DNA of 64,000 nucleotides from Pararheinheimera marina (lineage in GTDB: Bacteria; Pseudomonadota; Gammaproteobacteria; Enterobacterales; Alteromonadaceae): contig NZ_JBHSGB010000006.1 of NCBI RefSeq assembly GCF_042654345.1, positions 186,001 to 250,000 of the forward strand. Reading direction: 5' to 3'. The translations under genes were made by a program, and so were the position numbers. Positions 1-7,883 of this stretch are shown piece after piece (within the stretch, counting starts at the first letter, position 1; the number at the start of each line of letters is the position of its first letter). The notes below the pieces were generated by a model. It had not been told where the DNA came from, searched no databases, and worked only from the letters and a program-made list of their open reading frames with translations.

Positions 1-379
1 CACTAAACTGTTCTGCCGGGCAACCTAAGTCCAGCGAGCAGGTCGCTTCCAGCGTTGGCATTAATACGGTTTTTTCCGGATTCAGAATTTTGGCGGTTTC
101 GCCCATAAACTTTACACCGGCGACAATCAGCGTTTTGGCGGAGTGCTTATTGCCGAAGCGAGCCATTTCCAGCGAGTCTGAAACACAGCCGCCAGTTTCT
201 TCAGCCAGAGCTTGAATTTCTGGATCCGTGTAGTAATGAGCCACCAGCACCGCATCACGTTGCTGTAACAGAGTTTTGATACGTTCTTTATAAGCCTCTT
301 TATCGCTAGTGCTTAAAGGCAACGGCTTCTTCGGGAAGATATAGTCAAGTTCATTAAACTGCATTGCTTGATTCATCAT
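1..379 (-). CDS. nadA: Quinolinate synthase A, 5' part (runs off window)
   Basis: Makes quinolinate from iminoaspartate and dihydroxyacetone phosphate in NAD biosynthesis, using a [4Fe-4S] cluster in the cytoplasm. The first 126 codons are present. The motif VAHYYTDPEIQ lies at about residues 46-56, followed by GGCVSDSLEMARFG and the stretch LEATCSLDLGCP, which carries cluster-region cysteines; all are hallmarks of NadA. Two adjacent ATG codons (379 and 376) could start it. The 3' end lies outside the window. Its place after tol-pal and a tRNA-Lys cluster matches the order in many enterobacteria and relatives. Confidence 0.95.
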   Translation of the reverse strand, partial: MMNQAMQFNELDYIFPKKPLPLSTSDKEAYKERIKTLLQQRDAVLVAHYYTDPEIQALAEETGGCVSDSLEMARFGNKHSAKTLIVAGVKFMGETAKILNPEKTVLMPTLEATCSLDLGCPAEQFS

Positions 380-453
380 GCTGACCCGCGTTTGAAAAAG
401 TGCGGCATTATACACAACTTTGGCATCAGATGCAGTGTAAGGTGCTGTTTGGA

Positions 454-529
454 TGGTGGGTCATGATGGATTCGAACCATCGACCAACGGATTAAAAGTC
501 CGCTGCTCTACCAGCTGAGCTAATGACCC
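454..529 (-). tRNA. tRNA-Lys (UUU), copy 4 of 4 in transcription order
   Basis: A 76-nt cloverleaf with acceptor arms GGGTCAT/ATGACCC, anticodon TTT in the loop CTTTTAA, T-loop TTCGAAT and an encoded CCA end. It is identical to the next three copies and separated from the neighbouring one by only 22 nt, so all four are probably cut from one transcript. Confidence 0.97.
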
Positions 530-551
530 AAACAGGAGAAAACAAAGAAAG

Positions 552-627
552 TGGTGGGTCATGATGGATTCGAACCATCGACCAACGGATTAAAAGTCCG
601 CTGCTCTACCAGCTGAGCTAATGACCC
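552..627 (-). tRNA. tRNA-Lys (UUU), copy 3 of 4
   Basis: Same 76-nt sequence as the copy at 454-529, with anticodon TTT and encoded CCA. The spacer to the next copy is 17 nt and unlike the other spacers, so the duplication covers the tRNA body only or the spacers have diverged. Confidence 0.97.
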
Positions 628-644
628 AGGCAAGGGAATCGAAC

Positions 645-720
645 TGGTGGGTCATGATGGATTCGAACCATCGACCAACGGATTAAAAGTCCGCTGCTCT
701 ACCAGCTGAGCTAATGACCC
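645..720 (-). tRNA. tRNA-Lys (UUU), copy 2 of 4
   Basis: Same 76-nt sequence as the other tRNA-Lys copies, with anticodon TTT and encoded CCA. It is 27 nt from the promoter-proximal copy. Confidence 0.97.
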
Positions 721-747
721 AATTCGATTGTGTACCTGTCGCGGAAG

Positions 748-823
748 TGGTGGGTCATGATGGATTCGAACCATCGACCAACGGATTAAAAGTCCGCTGC
801 TCTACCAGCTGAGCTAATGACCC
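748..823 (-). tRNA. tRNA-Lys (UUU), copy 1 of 4 (promoter-proximal)
   Basis: First copy in the direction of transcription, 76 nt, anticodon TTT, encoded CCA. A sigma70-like promoter lies just upstream at 839-866. Confidence 0.97.
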
Positions 824-838
824 CTGCCGCGGACGCAT

Positions 839-866
839 ATCTTACTTATTTAAAGCGCCAGTGCAA
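839..866 (-). promoter_or_regulatory. Likely promoter of the tRNA-Lys cluster
   Basis: On the minus strand TTGCAC (861-866) and TAAGAT (839-844) are 16 bp apart. They are followed by a GC-rich discriminator (GCGTCCGCGG) just before the first tRNA, as expected for a growth-rate-regulated stable RNA promoter. The assignment rests on motif match and position only. Confidence 0.6.
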
Positions 867-960
867 CCAAAAATTACCAGAAAGCCGCTTTTCTTTGACT
901 GTTTGCTGAAAAAGCCAGCAGACGTCTTTTCAACTTTGGCAGGTTTTTGATTTTCTGCAC

Positions 961-991
961 AAAAAAACAACCCCGGACTAAGCCGGGGTTG
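961..991 (-). terminator. Rho-independent terminator after cpoB
   Basis: Arms CAACCCCGG (968-976) and CCGGGGTTG (983-991) form a perfect 9-bp stem with a 6-nt loop. On the minus strand a T run follows (A run at 961-967). It closes the tol-pal operon 17 nt after the cpoB stop and insulates it from the tRNA cluster. Confidence 0.9.
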
Positions 992-1007
992 TTTTTATAT
1001 CAGGTGA

Positions 1008-1850
1008 TTACAGTGTATCCAGCTTGGCTTTTGCTGCCTTGGCTGGCTTTGATTGCGGGTATTTATTTACCAGCAGCTGATAAAACTGCTTGGCTGCTGC
1101 CGCATCACCGTCGCGTTCCGCTAACTGACCTAACTTGGCCAGAGCGTCCGCCGCTTTACTGGACTGAGGGTACTGCGAAACAACACGCTCAAATTGCGCC
1201 TTCGCTTTGAGGGTTTCGTTTTTCGTAAAAAACAGCTGCCCTAACCAGTAATAAGAATTCGGCACGTAACCGGAATCCGGATATTCCCGGACAAATTGTT
1301 CAAATGCAGGAATGGCCGCATCGTAATTCCGATCTTTTAAAACCAGATTAACCGCTGCTTCATAAGCACCACCTTCAGAGGTGTCGCTGGTGACCACAGG
1401 CTCAGGCTCTACAGCCGCCACAGCAGAACTCTGTCCACCCAACACAGCTGCAGGGTTTCCACCCGGAGCAGGCTCTTGAGCCGCCGGAGGCGCTGCAGTG
1501 ACAGGGGGAGTGGATGCTGCAGACTGACCGCCACCAAGGCGTCTGTCCATTTCCTGATAAATATTGCGTTGTTGCTGCAATATTTCTTCGAGTTTGTAGG
1601 CGTGTGTCTCAGTGACCCCGCGCAATTCAGCCACTTCATCTAACAGAGCAGACAGCTGTTGCTGCATTTGCAACTGAGCATTCGCTCGCGCCTCAACCAC
1701 ACGCTCCAGCGCTTCAATACGCTCAGCGGTGGAATTGTATTTGGGTTTGACGGTGGTACCGCCCGTGCGGGACAGATCGGCTACAGGAGCCGGATCTGCC
1801 CACAGGGAAATACTAATCACCGAAAGCGCAGTAATTACAGATTTTTTCAC
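1008..1850 (-). CDS. cpoB: Tol-Pal system protein CpoB (YbgF)
   Basis: Periplasmic protein that links Tol-Pal outer-membrane constriction to PBP1b peptidoglycan synthesis during division. The 280-residue product begins with a signal peptide (MKKSVITALSVISISLWA), then a heptad-rich trimerising coiled coil at about residues 40-100. A Pro/Ala-rich linker follows, and the C-terminal half (about 160-280) holds three TPR-like repeats (YPDSGYVPNSYYWLGQ, YPQSSKAADALAKLG, YPQSKPAKAAKAKL). It is the last gene of the tol-pal operon and is followed directly by a strong terminator. Confidence 0.93.
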   Translation of the reverse strand: MKKSVITALSVISISLWADPAPVADLSRTGGTTVKPKYNSTAERIEALERVVEARANAQLQMQQQLSALLDEVAELRGVTETHAYKLEEILQQQRNIYQEMDRRLGGGQSAASTPPVTAAPPAAQEPAPGGNPAAVLGGQSSAVAAVEPEPVVTSDTSEGGAYEAAVNLVLKDRNYDAAIPAFEQFVREYPDSGYVPNSYYWLGQLFFTKNETLKAKAQFERVVSQYPQSSKAADALAKLGQLAERDGDAAAAKQFYQLLVNKYPQSKPAKAAKAKLDTL

Positions 1851-1871
1851 TACTTTGCTTCGTTAGTTAGA

Positions 1872-2378
1872 TTAGTAAACTAAAACAGCGCGACGGTTTT
1901 TAGACCATGCACCTTCGTCATTGCCTTCAACAGCCGGCTTTTCTTCGCCGTAGCTGACTACTGACATTTGGCCAGCAGAAACACCCAGGTTAGCCAGGTA
2001 CTGTTGAACTGACTGACCACGACGCTCGCCCAGGGCTACGTTGTACTCTGGAGTGCCACGAGCATCAGTGTGACCTTCGATAGTCACGTTGATGTTAGTG
2101 CGGGCACGCAGGAATGCAGCGTGAGCTTCCAGAACAGAGGCGAACTCTGGACGGATAGCTGATTTGTCGAAGTCGAAGTAAATAGTGTTGTCTTGACGCA
2201 GAGCTTCCAGTTGCTGACGCAGCAGCTCTTCAGCAGACAGGCCTTGTTCAACCACTTGGTTGGTGTTTGCACCAGTGTTTGCATCAGTAGCAGCTACTTC
2301 GTCAGTTGAGCTACAGGCAGCTAAAGTTAACACTGGCACTGCAACTAACAAACCTTTTAAAACTTTATTCAAGTTCAT
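1872..2378 (-). CDS. pal: Peptidoglycan-associated lipoprotein Pal
   Basis: Outer-membrane lipoprotein that binds peptidoglycan and TolB. The start is set at MNLNKV (ATG at 2378) because AGGA lies a short distance upstream and a longer reading frame would push the signal peptide inwards. The 168-residue product has a lipobox LAAC with Cys22 as the lipidated residue, a Thr/Asn-rich linker, then an OmpA-like domain (about 60-168). That domain contains the peptidoglycan-binding stretch IEGHTDARGTPEYN and a conserved NRRAVL end. It sits 41 nt after tolB. Confidence 0.95.
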   Translation of the reverse strand: MNLNKVLKGLLVAVPVLTLAACSSTDEVAATDANTGANTNQVVEQGLSAEELLRQQLEALRQDNTIYFDFDKSAIRPEFASVLEAHAAFLRARTNINVTIEGHTDARGTPEYNVALGERRGQSVQQYLANLGVSAGQMSVVSYGEEKPAVEGNDEGAWSKNRRAVLVY

Positions 2379-2419
2379 GATGTTGTCCTTAGTATATCGA
2401 TTAACCAAATTTTCGTTTT

Positions 2420-3772
2420 TTATAAAAATGGTGACCAGGCCGGAGATTTGACTCTGCCGTTTGCTGCCGGTAACCGTGCTTTAAAGCGCCCATCCATAGA
2501 TACCAGTGCCAGTACTTGTGTCGAACCGTACAAAGTACTATAAATTATCATTGAACCGTTAGGCGCAATGCTTGGTGACTCGTCCAGATAAGTGCGAGTC
2601 AACACTTGCATATAGCGGCTCTCCACATCCATGCGGGCGATATTATACTGGCCATTTGTTCTGTTGACCATAACAATACCACGACCGTCCGGAGTATAAG
2701 ATGCAGCTAAATTCATTTCCCCTTCAAATGTCACCCTTTTGGTAACACCTGACGCAATGTTCACACTGTAAATTTGTGGGTTTCCGCCACGTTCAGAACT
2801 AAATAATAACTCGGTACCATCTGGTGACCAGGACGGCTCAGTATCAATGGCTCTGTGTGTAGTCACACGTTTTAGTGCTTTGGTCGCGATGTCCATCACA
2901 TAAATTTCAGTGTTACCGTCTTTTGACAACATCATTGCCATTTTGCGGCCATCCGGAGACCAGCGCGGCGCACCGTTAATGCCCTTAAAGCTGGTTAAAA
3001 TACTACGACGGCCTGTGTAAATGTCCTGAATGTAAATCTGTGACTGACGCTTTTCAAAAGTCACATAAGCCAGTTTCGTCCCATCAGGCGACCAGGCCGG
3101 CGACATTAAAGGCTCTTTCGCTCTTAACAAGACCTGCTCGTTTTCACCGTCATAATCAGCTACAACTAATTGATATCTAAAGTCTGCACGGTCTCGTACT
3201 AACACATAGGCTATTTTAGTTAAAAAAGCACCACGTTCACCAGTTAATTTTTCATAGACGATATCACTGATGCGATGAGCATATTGACGGAACTGATCGC
3301 CACTGATGGTGATTTCACGAGCATCCAGTACTGCACTGACACCTGTTGTTAATTGACCACCAATTAACGCTGAACCTGAACCAGCAGAACCTGCGCCTTT
3401 AAACACATCCATCAATTCAAAGCGCACCACATAACGGTTCACGCCTACTTCACGAATGCTGCCCGTGACTACAGCTTCAACACCTTGTTTCATCCAGCGT
3501 TGGTAATCAATGTCCTGGCTGCCTTTTGGCTGCTGCGGCATCCGATTGGCCGCCAACGGATTAAACTTACCGCTGCGCATTAAGTCGGCAGATACCACAT
3601 CGGCTATACGCTGGTTTGGCAGATTTGAACCTTCAAAAGTGAAAGGCACTATTGCCACAGGCCGCGCACTGTCCACGCCATCGGTTATCACAATCTCCAA
3701 ACTACTGGCCTGAGCTTTTATGCTCAACACCAGCGCCAGAGTAAGCAAGGTATTTCCTAGTAACTTCAGCAT
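2420..3772 (-). CDS. tolB: Tol-Pal translocation protein TolB
   Basis: Periplasmic beta-propeller that binds Pal and the C-terminus of TolA. The 450-residue product has a signal peptide (cleavage near residue 22), an N-terminal domain with the TolA-binding SLEIVITDG strand, and a six-blade propeller. The blades show as WSPDG/TPDG/APNG repeats (for example PAWSPDGTKLAY, PRWSPDGRKMAM, PSWSPDGTELLF). Only 4 nt separate it from tolA, so it is cotranscribed and probably translationally linked. Confidence 0.96.
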   Translation of the reverse strand: MLKLLGNTLLTLALVLSIKAQASSLEIVITDGVDSARPVAIVPFTFEGSNLPNQRIADVVSADLMRSGKFNPLAANRMPQQPKGSQDIDYQRWMKQGVEAVVTGSIREVGVNRYVVRFELMDVFKGAGSAGSGSALIGGQLTTGVSAVLDAREITISGDQFRQYAHRISDIVYEKLTGERGAFLTKIAYVLVRDRADFRYQLVVADYDGENEQVLLRAKEPLMSPAWSPDGTKLAYVTFEKRQSQIYIQDIYTGRRSILTSFKGINGAPRWSPDGRKMAMMLSKDGNTEIYVMDIATKALKRVTTHRAIDTEPSWSPDGTELLFSSERGGNPQIYSVNIASGVTKRVTFEGEMNLAASYTPDGRGIVMVNRTNGQYNIARMDVESRYMQVLTRTYLDESPSIAPNGSMIIYSTLYGSTQVLALVSMDGRFKARLPAANGRVKSPAWSPFL

Positions 3773-3776
3773 CTTG

Positions 3777-4697
3777 TTATCTCAGTTCTGGTTTCAAAAT
3801 TGGCGTTAAATCTTTAAGTGCATCATACACATCCGGGTCCGGCGACATCGGGAAATTACCGGCTTTCTGGATCGCACGCATAGCAGACTCACATAAAGCC
3901 CGGTCTCCGTCCAGCACAGTGGATGAAATTACAAACCCGTTTGGCGCCAGGCGAATATTCACCCGGCATTCTTTGCCACGCATGGTGTCATCCACAAACC
4001 AGTTTTGCTGGATTTTCGCCACAATCATTGCCAGATAACGCTGCTTTTCCGTCAGGATCTGACCGGCTTTGGCTGCACGACGAGCTTCAGCTTCAGCTTC
4101 CATTTGTTCTTGCATCATTTCTTCTGCGGCGTCACGCTCACGTTTTTCTTTTTCCGCTTTTTCTTTTTCGGCTTTTTCTTTGGCGGCTTTTTCTTTCGCT
4201 GCCTTTTCTTTTTCTTTCTTCTCTAGTTCCTGCTGCTTTTTCTTTTCCTGATCTTTTTTCTTTTTCTCAGCATCTAGTTTTTTCTGCTTCTCAGCTTCAG
4301 CGTCTTTGCGTTTCTTTTCATCCGCGGCTTTCTTTGCAGCCAGTTTCTTTTCCTGTTCCTGCTTTTTCTTTTCCAACTCTTGTTGCTTTTTCTCTTGCTC
4401 CGCCTGACGCTTTTCGCGCTCGACGCGCCGTTTATCTTCTTCGATTTGTTTTTGTTTACGCTCTTCTGTTTTACGTTCTTGTTCTTTCTTTTCTTTAATT
4501 TCTTTCACCTGCTCTTCATAAGCAGATTTATCCACAGTCGTCGCTTTCAGTGGTACAGCCGCAGCCATATCACCAGGCATAGGCATCACCAATACTTCTT
4601 CACTGCGAAAAAAACTAAAGTTCGCTACCAACAGCACCACCAGTAACAGATGTAAACCGGCAGAAATAATAAGCGACCGTTTAAACGCCGGATCCAT
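3777..4697 (-). CDS. tolA: Cell envelope integrity protein TolA
   Basis: Inner-membrane protein that spans the periplasm and couples TolQR proton flow to TolB/Pal. The 306-residue product has a single transmembrane helix near residues 10-30 (SLIISAGLHLLLVVLLVANF). A long Lys/Glu/Ala-rich helical domain follows at about 55-210 and makes the DNA strongly low in complexity. The C-terminal globular domain (about 215-306) carries the two cysteines at GKECRV and RALCES. It overlaps the tolR stop codon by one base. Confidence 0.95.
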   Translation of the reverse strand: MDPAFKRSLIISAGLHLLLVVLLVANFSFFRSEEVLVMPMPGDMAAAVPLKATTVDKSAYEEQVKEIKEKKEQERKTEERKQKQIEEDKRRVEREKRQAEQEKKQQELEKKKQEQEKKLAAKKAADEKKRKDAEAEKQKKLDAEKKKKDQEKKKQQELEKKEKEKAAKEKAAKEKAEKEKAEKEKRERDAAEEMMQEQMEAEAEARRAAKAGQILTEKQRYLAMIVAKIQQNWFVDDTMRGKECRVNIRLAPNGFVISSTVLDGDRALCESAMRAIQKAGNFPMSPDPDVYDALKDLTPILKPELR

Positions 4698-5128
4698 CAG
4701 TTAGACTCCACGTCCTCAGTCATTAAACCCACTGCAGGAGCACCGGCTTGTTTTAATAAGTTCAGCAGCTGAATGATGGCGGCATAATTGACCCGGCCAT
4801 CACCTTTAATGATCACCTGAGTGCCTGGTTCGACCTGTAAGGTCGCTGCCACTTCAGACTGTAACTCCTGGGCAGTGAAAGGCCCTTTGTTATTGCCGTC
4901 TTTTTCGAAGTAGTACAAACCACCTTCGTCTACAGTAGCAACCAATGGCGTTTTGCCATCTTTCATCTGCTCGATGGGTTCAGCCTCTGATTTCGGCAAC
5001 TCCACATGCACCCCTTGGGTGATAATAGGAGTGGTCACCATAAAAATAATCAGCAATACCAACATCACGTCGATATAAGGTACGACGTTAATTTCAGCGA
5101 CCATACGACGTTTTTTACGCACGTACAT
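4697..5128 (-). CDS. tolR: Tol-Pal proton channel subunit TolR
   Basis: ExbD/TolR-family protein forming the energising complex with TolQ. The 143-residue product has one transmembrane helix near residues 17-38 (INVVPYIDVMLVLLIIFMVT). The Asp in YIDVM is the conserved proton-carrying residue. A periplasmic domain fills the rest. Start and stop codons overlap those of tolQ and tolA by one base, so the three are tightly coupled. Confidence 0.95.
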   Translation of the reverse strand: MYVRKKRRMVAEINVVPYIDVMLVLLIIFMVTTPIITQGVHVELPKSEAEPIEQMKDGKTPLVATVDEGGLYYFEKDGNNKGPFTAQELQSEVAATLQVEPGTQVIIKGDGRVNYAAIIQLLNLLKQAGAPAVGLMTEDVESN

Positions 5129-5814
5129 CAGTTGGCTTCTCCACTGGCTACAGCCTGACGATGCAGAATGTTGGCAAACTCTTCGACAAAGTTGGCGTAA
5201 GCATTTTCCAGCTGCTCCACTTTATGCGAAAACTTGTTGTAGGCAATAACAGCGGGAATCGCTGCAAACAGACCAATGGCAGTCGCAATCAGCGCTTCTG
5301 CGATACCTGGAGCCACCATCGCCAGTGTCGCTTGTTGCACCGCACCTAATGCAATAAATGAATTCATAATACCCCATACGGTACCAAACAGACCGATATA
5401 AGGGCTGATTGAACCGACAGTCGCTAAAAAGGCCAGGCTCTTTTCCAGACGCTCTACTTCACGTGACAGCGCCACACGCATCGCCCTTTGTGTGCCTTCC
5501 ATGACGGAAGCTGCGTTACGGCTGCTTTTATGCAGGCGGGCAAATTCTTTAAAGCCCGATTTAAACAGGGCTTCCAGGCCAGTAACCGCGGTGCGTGCAC
5601 TGACTTCGTTGTACAGTTTGGATAAATCCACGCCTGACCAGAATTTGTCTTCAAATTTCACTGTGTCTTCAGAGGCCTGCTTCAGCACTTTATTACGCTG
5701 GATAATCATGGCCCAGGACATCACGGACGCTGAAACCAGGATCAGCATCACAATCTGAACCACCCAGCTTGCATGAAGAATTAAATCAACTACCGAAAGT
5801 CCGCCCGTTGCCAC
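5128..5814 (-). CDS. tolQ: Tol-Pal proton channel subunit TolQ
   Basis: ExbB/TolQ-family inner-membrane protein of 228 residues with three transmembrane helices (about 18-38, 135-157 and 170-192). The conserved segments GSISPYIGLFGTVWGIM and GIAEALIATAIGLFAAIPAV contain the Thr and Pro residues lining the proton path. The start codon lies 29 nt inside the end of ybgC, an overlap that suggests coupled translation. The chosen N-terminus (MATGGLSVVDLIL) matches the usual family start. Confidence 0.95.
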   Translation of the reverse strand: MATGGLSVVDLILHASWVVQIVMLILVSASVMSWAMIIQRNKVLKQASEDTVKFEDKFWSGVDLSKLYNEVSARTAVTGLEALFKSGFKEFARLHKSSRNAASVMEGTQRAMRVALSREVERLEKSLAFLATVGSISPYIGLFGTVWGIMNSFIALGAVQQATLAMVAPGIAEALIATAIGLFAAIPAVIAYNKFSHKVEQLENAYANFVEEFANILHRQAVASGEAN

Positions 5815-6211
5815 CAGATAACACCTCTAAAATGTCGCGAGGTATTGCACTCGCTTTCATTAATGATAATTTGACACACGCAATACTAACCTCAGCTGAA
5901 CAGAGTAAGTCTGCGTTTTCATTATAAATTTCTTGCCAGAATACCAGACTGGCTTTTTTTAACTGCCGTATTTCGCTACGCACAGTCAGCAACTGGTTAA
6001 AACGTCCAGGTGCTTTGTTATCCATCAGCACTTTGCGAACCACAAAAGCCAGGTCCTGAGCGAGCAGTACATCCTGCTCAACACCCAGTGTTCGTAACCA
6101 TTCAGTTCGGGCTCTTTCAAAGAATTTCAGATAGTTAGCATAATACACTATGCCACCTGCATCTGTATCTTCGTAGTACACTCTGATGTCTAGCTGATGG
6201 GTCTCTGACAT
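5786..6211 (-). CDS. ybgC: Acyl-CoA thioesterase YbgC
   Basis: Hotdog-fold thioesterase of 141 residues, usually the first gene of the tol-pal operon and thought to act on short-chain acyl-CoA or on acyl carrier protein-linked phospholipid enzymes. The signature YYEDTDAGGIVYYANYLKFF at residues 12-31 contains the catalytic Asp of 4-hydroxybenzoyl-CoA thioesterase-type enzymes. A sigma70-like promoter lies 31 nt upstream, consistent with ybgC leading the operon. Confidence 0.93.
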   Translation of the reverse strand: MSETHQLDIRVYYEDTDAGGIVYYANYLKFFERARTEWLRTLGVEQDVLLAQDLAFVVRKVLMDNKAPGRFNQLLTVRSEIRQLKKASLVFWQEIYNENADLLCSAEVSIACVKLSLMKASAIPRDILEVLSGGNGRTFGS

Positions 6212-6241
6212 AAGGCCGTTTTGCCGTCCAAATTGCGCGCT

Positions 6242-6270
6242 ATGATATTTGAGGCCTGTGGCGAACTCAA
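6242..6270 (-). promoter_or_regulatory. Probable promoter of the ybgC-tol-pal operon
   Basis: On the minus strand TTGAGT (6265-6270) and TATCAT (6242-6247) are spaced by 17 bp, about 30 nt before the ybgC start. The spacer holds one arm of a 7-bp inverted repeat (GGCCTGT 6253-6259, ACAGGCC 6270-6276) that could be an operator or chance. Confidence 0.6.
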
Positions 6271-6589
6271 CAGGCCGACAAGCCCCCGAATCAAAAATAT
6301 TTATTTTGCTGAAGGCTTCAGTTTTCCATTCTGAGGATAAAGAGGCCAGTTAACCGGCAAAAGTTTCATTGCAACGATAAAACCACATAAATTGTCGATG
6401 AATGACAGCATGAGTCACCAGAGCCAAGTCGTCACAAGAATTATTAATACCTACCCCGCTCTATTAAGGTGCATTCCAGCCAGACAGACGGCTAGAGCCC
6501 CAATAAAACAGTATGCAAGCTCAGAATTCACACAATCAGAATTTTTATTCAGATAAGTAAAACTAATGCCGAAGTAAAGTTTTTCTCGT

Positions 6590-6618
6590 TTGAAGTAATT
6601 GCACTAACTTCCTACAAT
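6590..6618 (+). promoter_or_regulatory. Strong sigma70-like promoter in the ybgC-ruvB gap
   Basis: TTGAAG (6590-6595) and TACAAT (6613-6618) are separated by exactly 17 bp. An AT-rich upstream stretch resembles an UP element, and the GCGC discriminator resembles those of stable RNA promoters. There is no protein gene downstream on this strand before a terminator. Confidence 0.6.
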
Positions 6619-6624
6619 GCGCTC

Positions 6625-6788
6625 GTGTTCTGAACTAGCGCAACGTCAGCCCTGCTGATGTAGTGAAGAATACATGGTGATGTGACTGGTCTGTAGCAGA
6701 CCGTTATGTTGCTCTCTCAACATGTTCCCTGGATTTTGAAGATTTACTTCAACTTGTTGCATTCGCCCGCTGTTAGCGGGCTTTTTTT
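6625..6788 (+). ncRNA. Candidate structured small RNA of unknown family
   Basis: The 648-nt gene-free gap between ybgC and ruvB holds a self-contained transcription unit: promoter at 6590-6618, then about 165 nt, then a terminator at 6765-6788. Between them are four short perfect or near-perfect hairpins: 6644-6660 (loop CCU), 6688-6702 (GGTCTG/CAGACC, loop TAG), 6706-6723 (ATGTTG/CAACAT, loop CTCTCT) and 6736-6752 (TTGAAG/CTTCAA). I see no convincing ORF and do not recognise the RNA as 6S, Spot 42, GcvB or tmRNA. The segment TGCTCTCTCAACA (6710-6722) resembles an rRNA boxA, so a relic of an rRNA leader is an alternative. The 5' end is inferred from the promoter. The rest of the gap (6271-6589) shows nothing I can support. 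Confidence 0.5.
6765..6788 (+). terminator. Rho-independent terminator of the candidate small RNA
   Basis: GCCCGC (6765-6770) and GCGGGC (6776-6781) form a 6-bp GC stem with a 5-nt loop, followed by a run of eight T. It points along the plus strand, where no annotated protein gene ends, so it implies an otherwise unexplained transcript. Confidence 0.85.
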
Positions 6789-6808
6789 TAACTAAAATCT
6801 GTCGACGC

Positions 6809-6830
6809 AAAAAAGCGCATACCGATGCGC
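6809..6830 (-). terminator. Rho-independent terminator after ruvB
   Basis: GCGCAT (6815-6820) and ATGCGC (6825-6830) pair around a 4-nt loop. On the minus strand they are followed by six T. It lies 30 nt after the ruvB stop and faces the small RNA terminator. Confidence 0.85.
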
Positions 6831-6860
6831 CTTTCCCGGACTAAACGGCGTTCGCTTGTG

Positions 6861-7874
6861 TTAGTCCTGTTGCGGTAAATCAAAACCAAAATGTTTGTAG
6901 GCTGCAGCGGACACGATACGACCACGTGGCGTGCGCTGAATAAATCCTTGCTGGATCAGGAAGGGTTCAATCACATCTTCAATGGTTTCTTTTTCTTCAC
7001 CAATGGCTGCCGCCAGGTTTTCCAGGCCAACCGGACCACCAGCAAACTTCTCGATAATGGTCAGCATCAGCTTTTTATCCATATAGTCAAAGCCCTGAGC
7101 GTCCACATCCACCATATGCAAAGCAGCTGATGCGACTTCAACGGTGACCTGACCATTGGATTTCACCTGCGCATAATCACGCACCCGGCGCAATAATCTG
7201 TTGGCAATACGCGGTGTACCGCGGGAACGACGGGCGACTTCAGTGGCCGCCGCCAGGTCCAGCTCCAGATTAAGGAAATGGGCTGAACGTTTGACAATTT
7301 GTGCCAGCTCGTCGGTTTTATAAAATTCCAGCCGCTGGACTATGCCAAAACGGTCGCGCAGCGGCGACGTCAGTGCACCGGCACGGGTGGTGGCACCAAT
7401 CAGCGTAAAAGGAGGCAAATCCAGTTTGATAGAACGCGCCGCCGGCCCTTCGCCAATCATGATATCCAGCTGATAGTCTTCCATCGCCGGGTATAAAATC
7501 TCTTCCACCACTGGACTTAAACGGTGAATTTCATCAATAAACAGCACATCATTAGGTTCAAGGTTGGTTAACAGTGCCGCCAGATCGCCGGCTTTTTCCA
7601 GCACAGGCCCGGAGGTGTTTTTAATATTCACTCCCATTTCATTGGCCACAACCATTGCCAGGGTGGTTTTCCCCAAACCCGGCGGTCCGAAGATCAGCAA
7701 GTGGTCAAGCGGCTCTCCCCTGCCACGGGCGGCTTCAATGAAGATACTCATTTGCTCCCGCACATGCGCCTGACCGGTGTAATCGGCCAGCGTCTTTGGC
7801 CGGATGGCACGGTCAATCAGCTCATCTTCGCGGTTTGCACCAGCTCCTAACAGACGATCGGCTTCTATCATCAA
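6861..7874 (-). CDS. ruvB: Holliday junction branch migration ATPase RuvB
   Basis: AAA+ motor that drives branch migration of Holliday junctions with RuvA. The 337-residue product has Walker A GPPGLGKTT (about residues 64-72), Walker B LFIDEIHR, sensor 1 IGATTRAG, the arginine-finger region SPLRDRFG, and a C-terminal winged helix ending in RTPRGRIVSAAAYKHFG. It is the last gene of the yebC-ruvC-ruvA-ruvB run, 9 nt after ruvA. Two ATG codons in a row open the frame. Confidence 0.97.
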   Translation of the reverse strand: MMIEADRLLGAGANREDELIDRAIRPKTLADYTGQAHVREQMSIFIEAARGRGEPLDHLLIFGPPGLGKTTLAMVVANEMGVNIKNTSGPVLEKAGDLAALLTNLEPNDVLFIDEIHRLSPVVEEILYPAMEDYQLDIMIGEGPAARSIKLDLPPFTLIGATTRAGALTSPLRDRFGIVQRLEFYKTDELAQIVKRSAHFLNLELDLAAATEVARRSRGTPRIANRLLRRVRDYAQVKSNGQVTVEVASAALHMVDVDAQGFDYMDKKLMLTIIEKFAGGPVGLENLAAAIGEEKETIEDVIEPFLIQQGFIQRTPRGRIVSAAAYKHFGFDLPQQD

Positions 7875-7883
7875 TGGCTTCCG

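Noticed and set aside
454..823. Four 76-bp identical direct repeats with short variable spacers, superficially like a CRISPR array
   Set aside because: Each repeat folds as a complete tRNA-Lys with anticodon TTT and encoded CCA; the spacers are short and unequal.
3923..4498. Long plus-strand open frames opposite tolA
   Set aside because: They are Phe/Leu/Ser-rich mirror images of the Lys/Glu/Ala-rich helical domain of tolA and have no ribosome sites.
6710..6722. boxA-like sequence as proof of a nearby rRNA operon
   Set aside because: No 16S, 23S or 5S sequence is in the window; one 13-base resemblance is too weak to call an rRNA leader.
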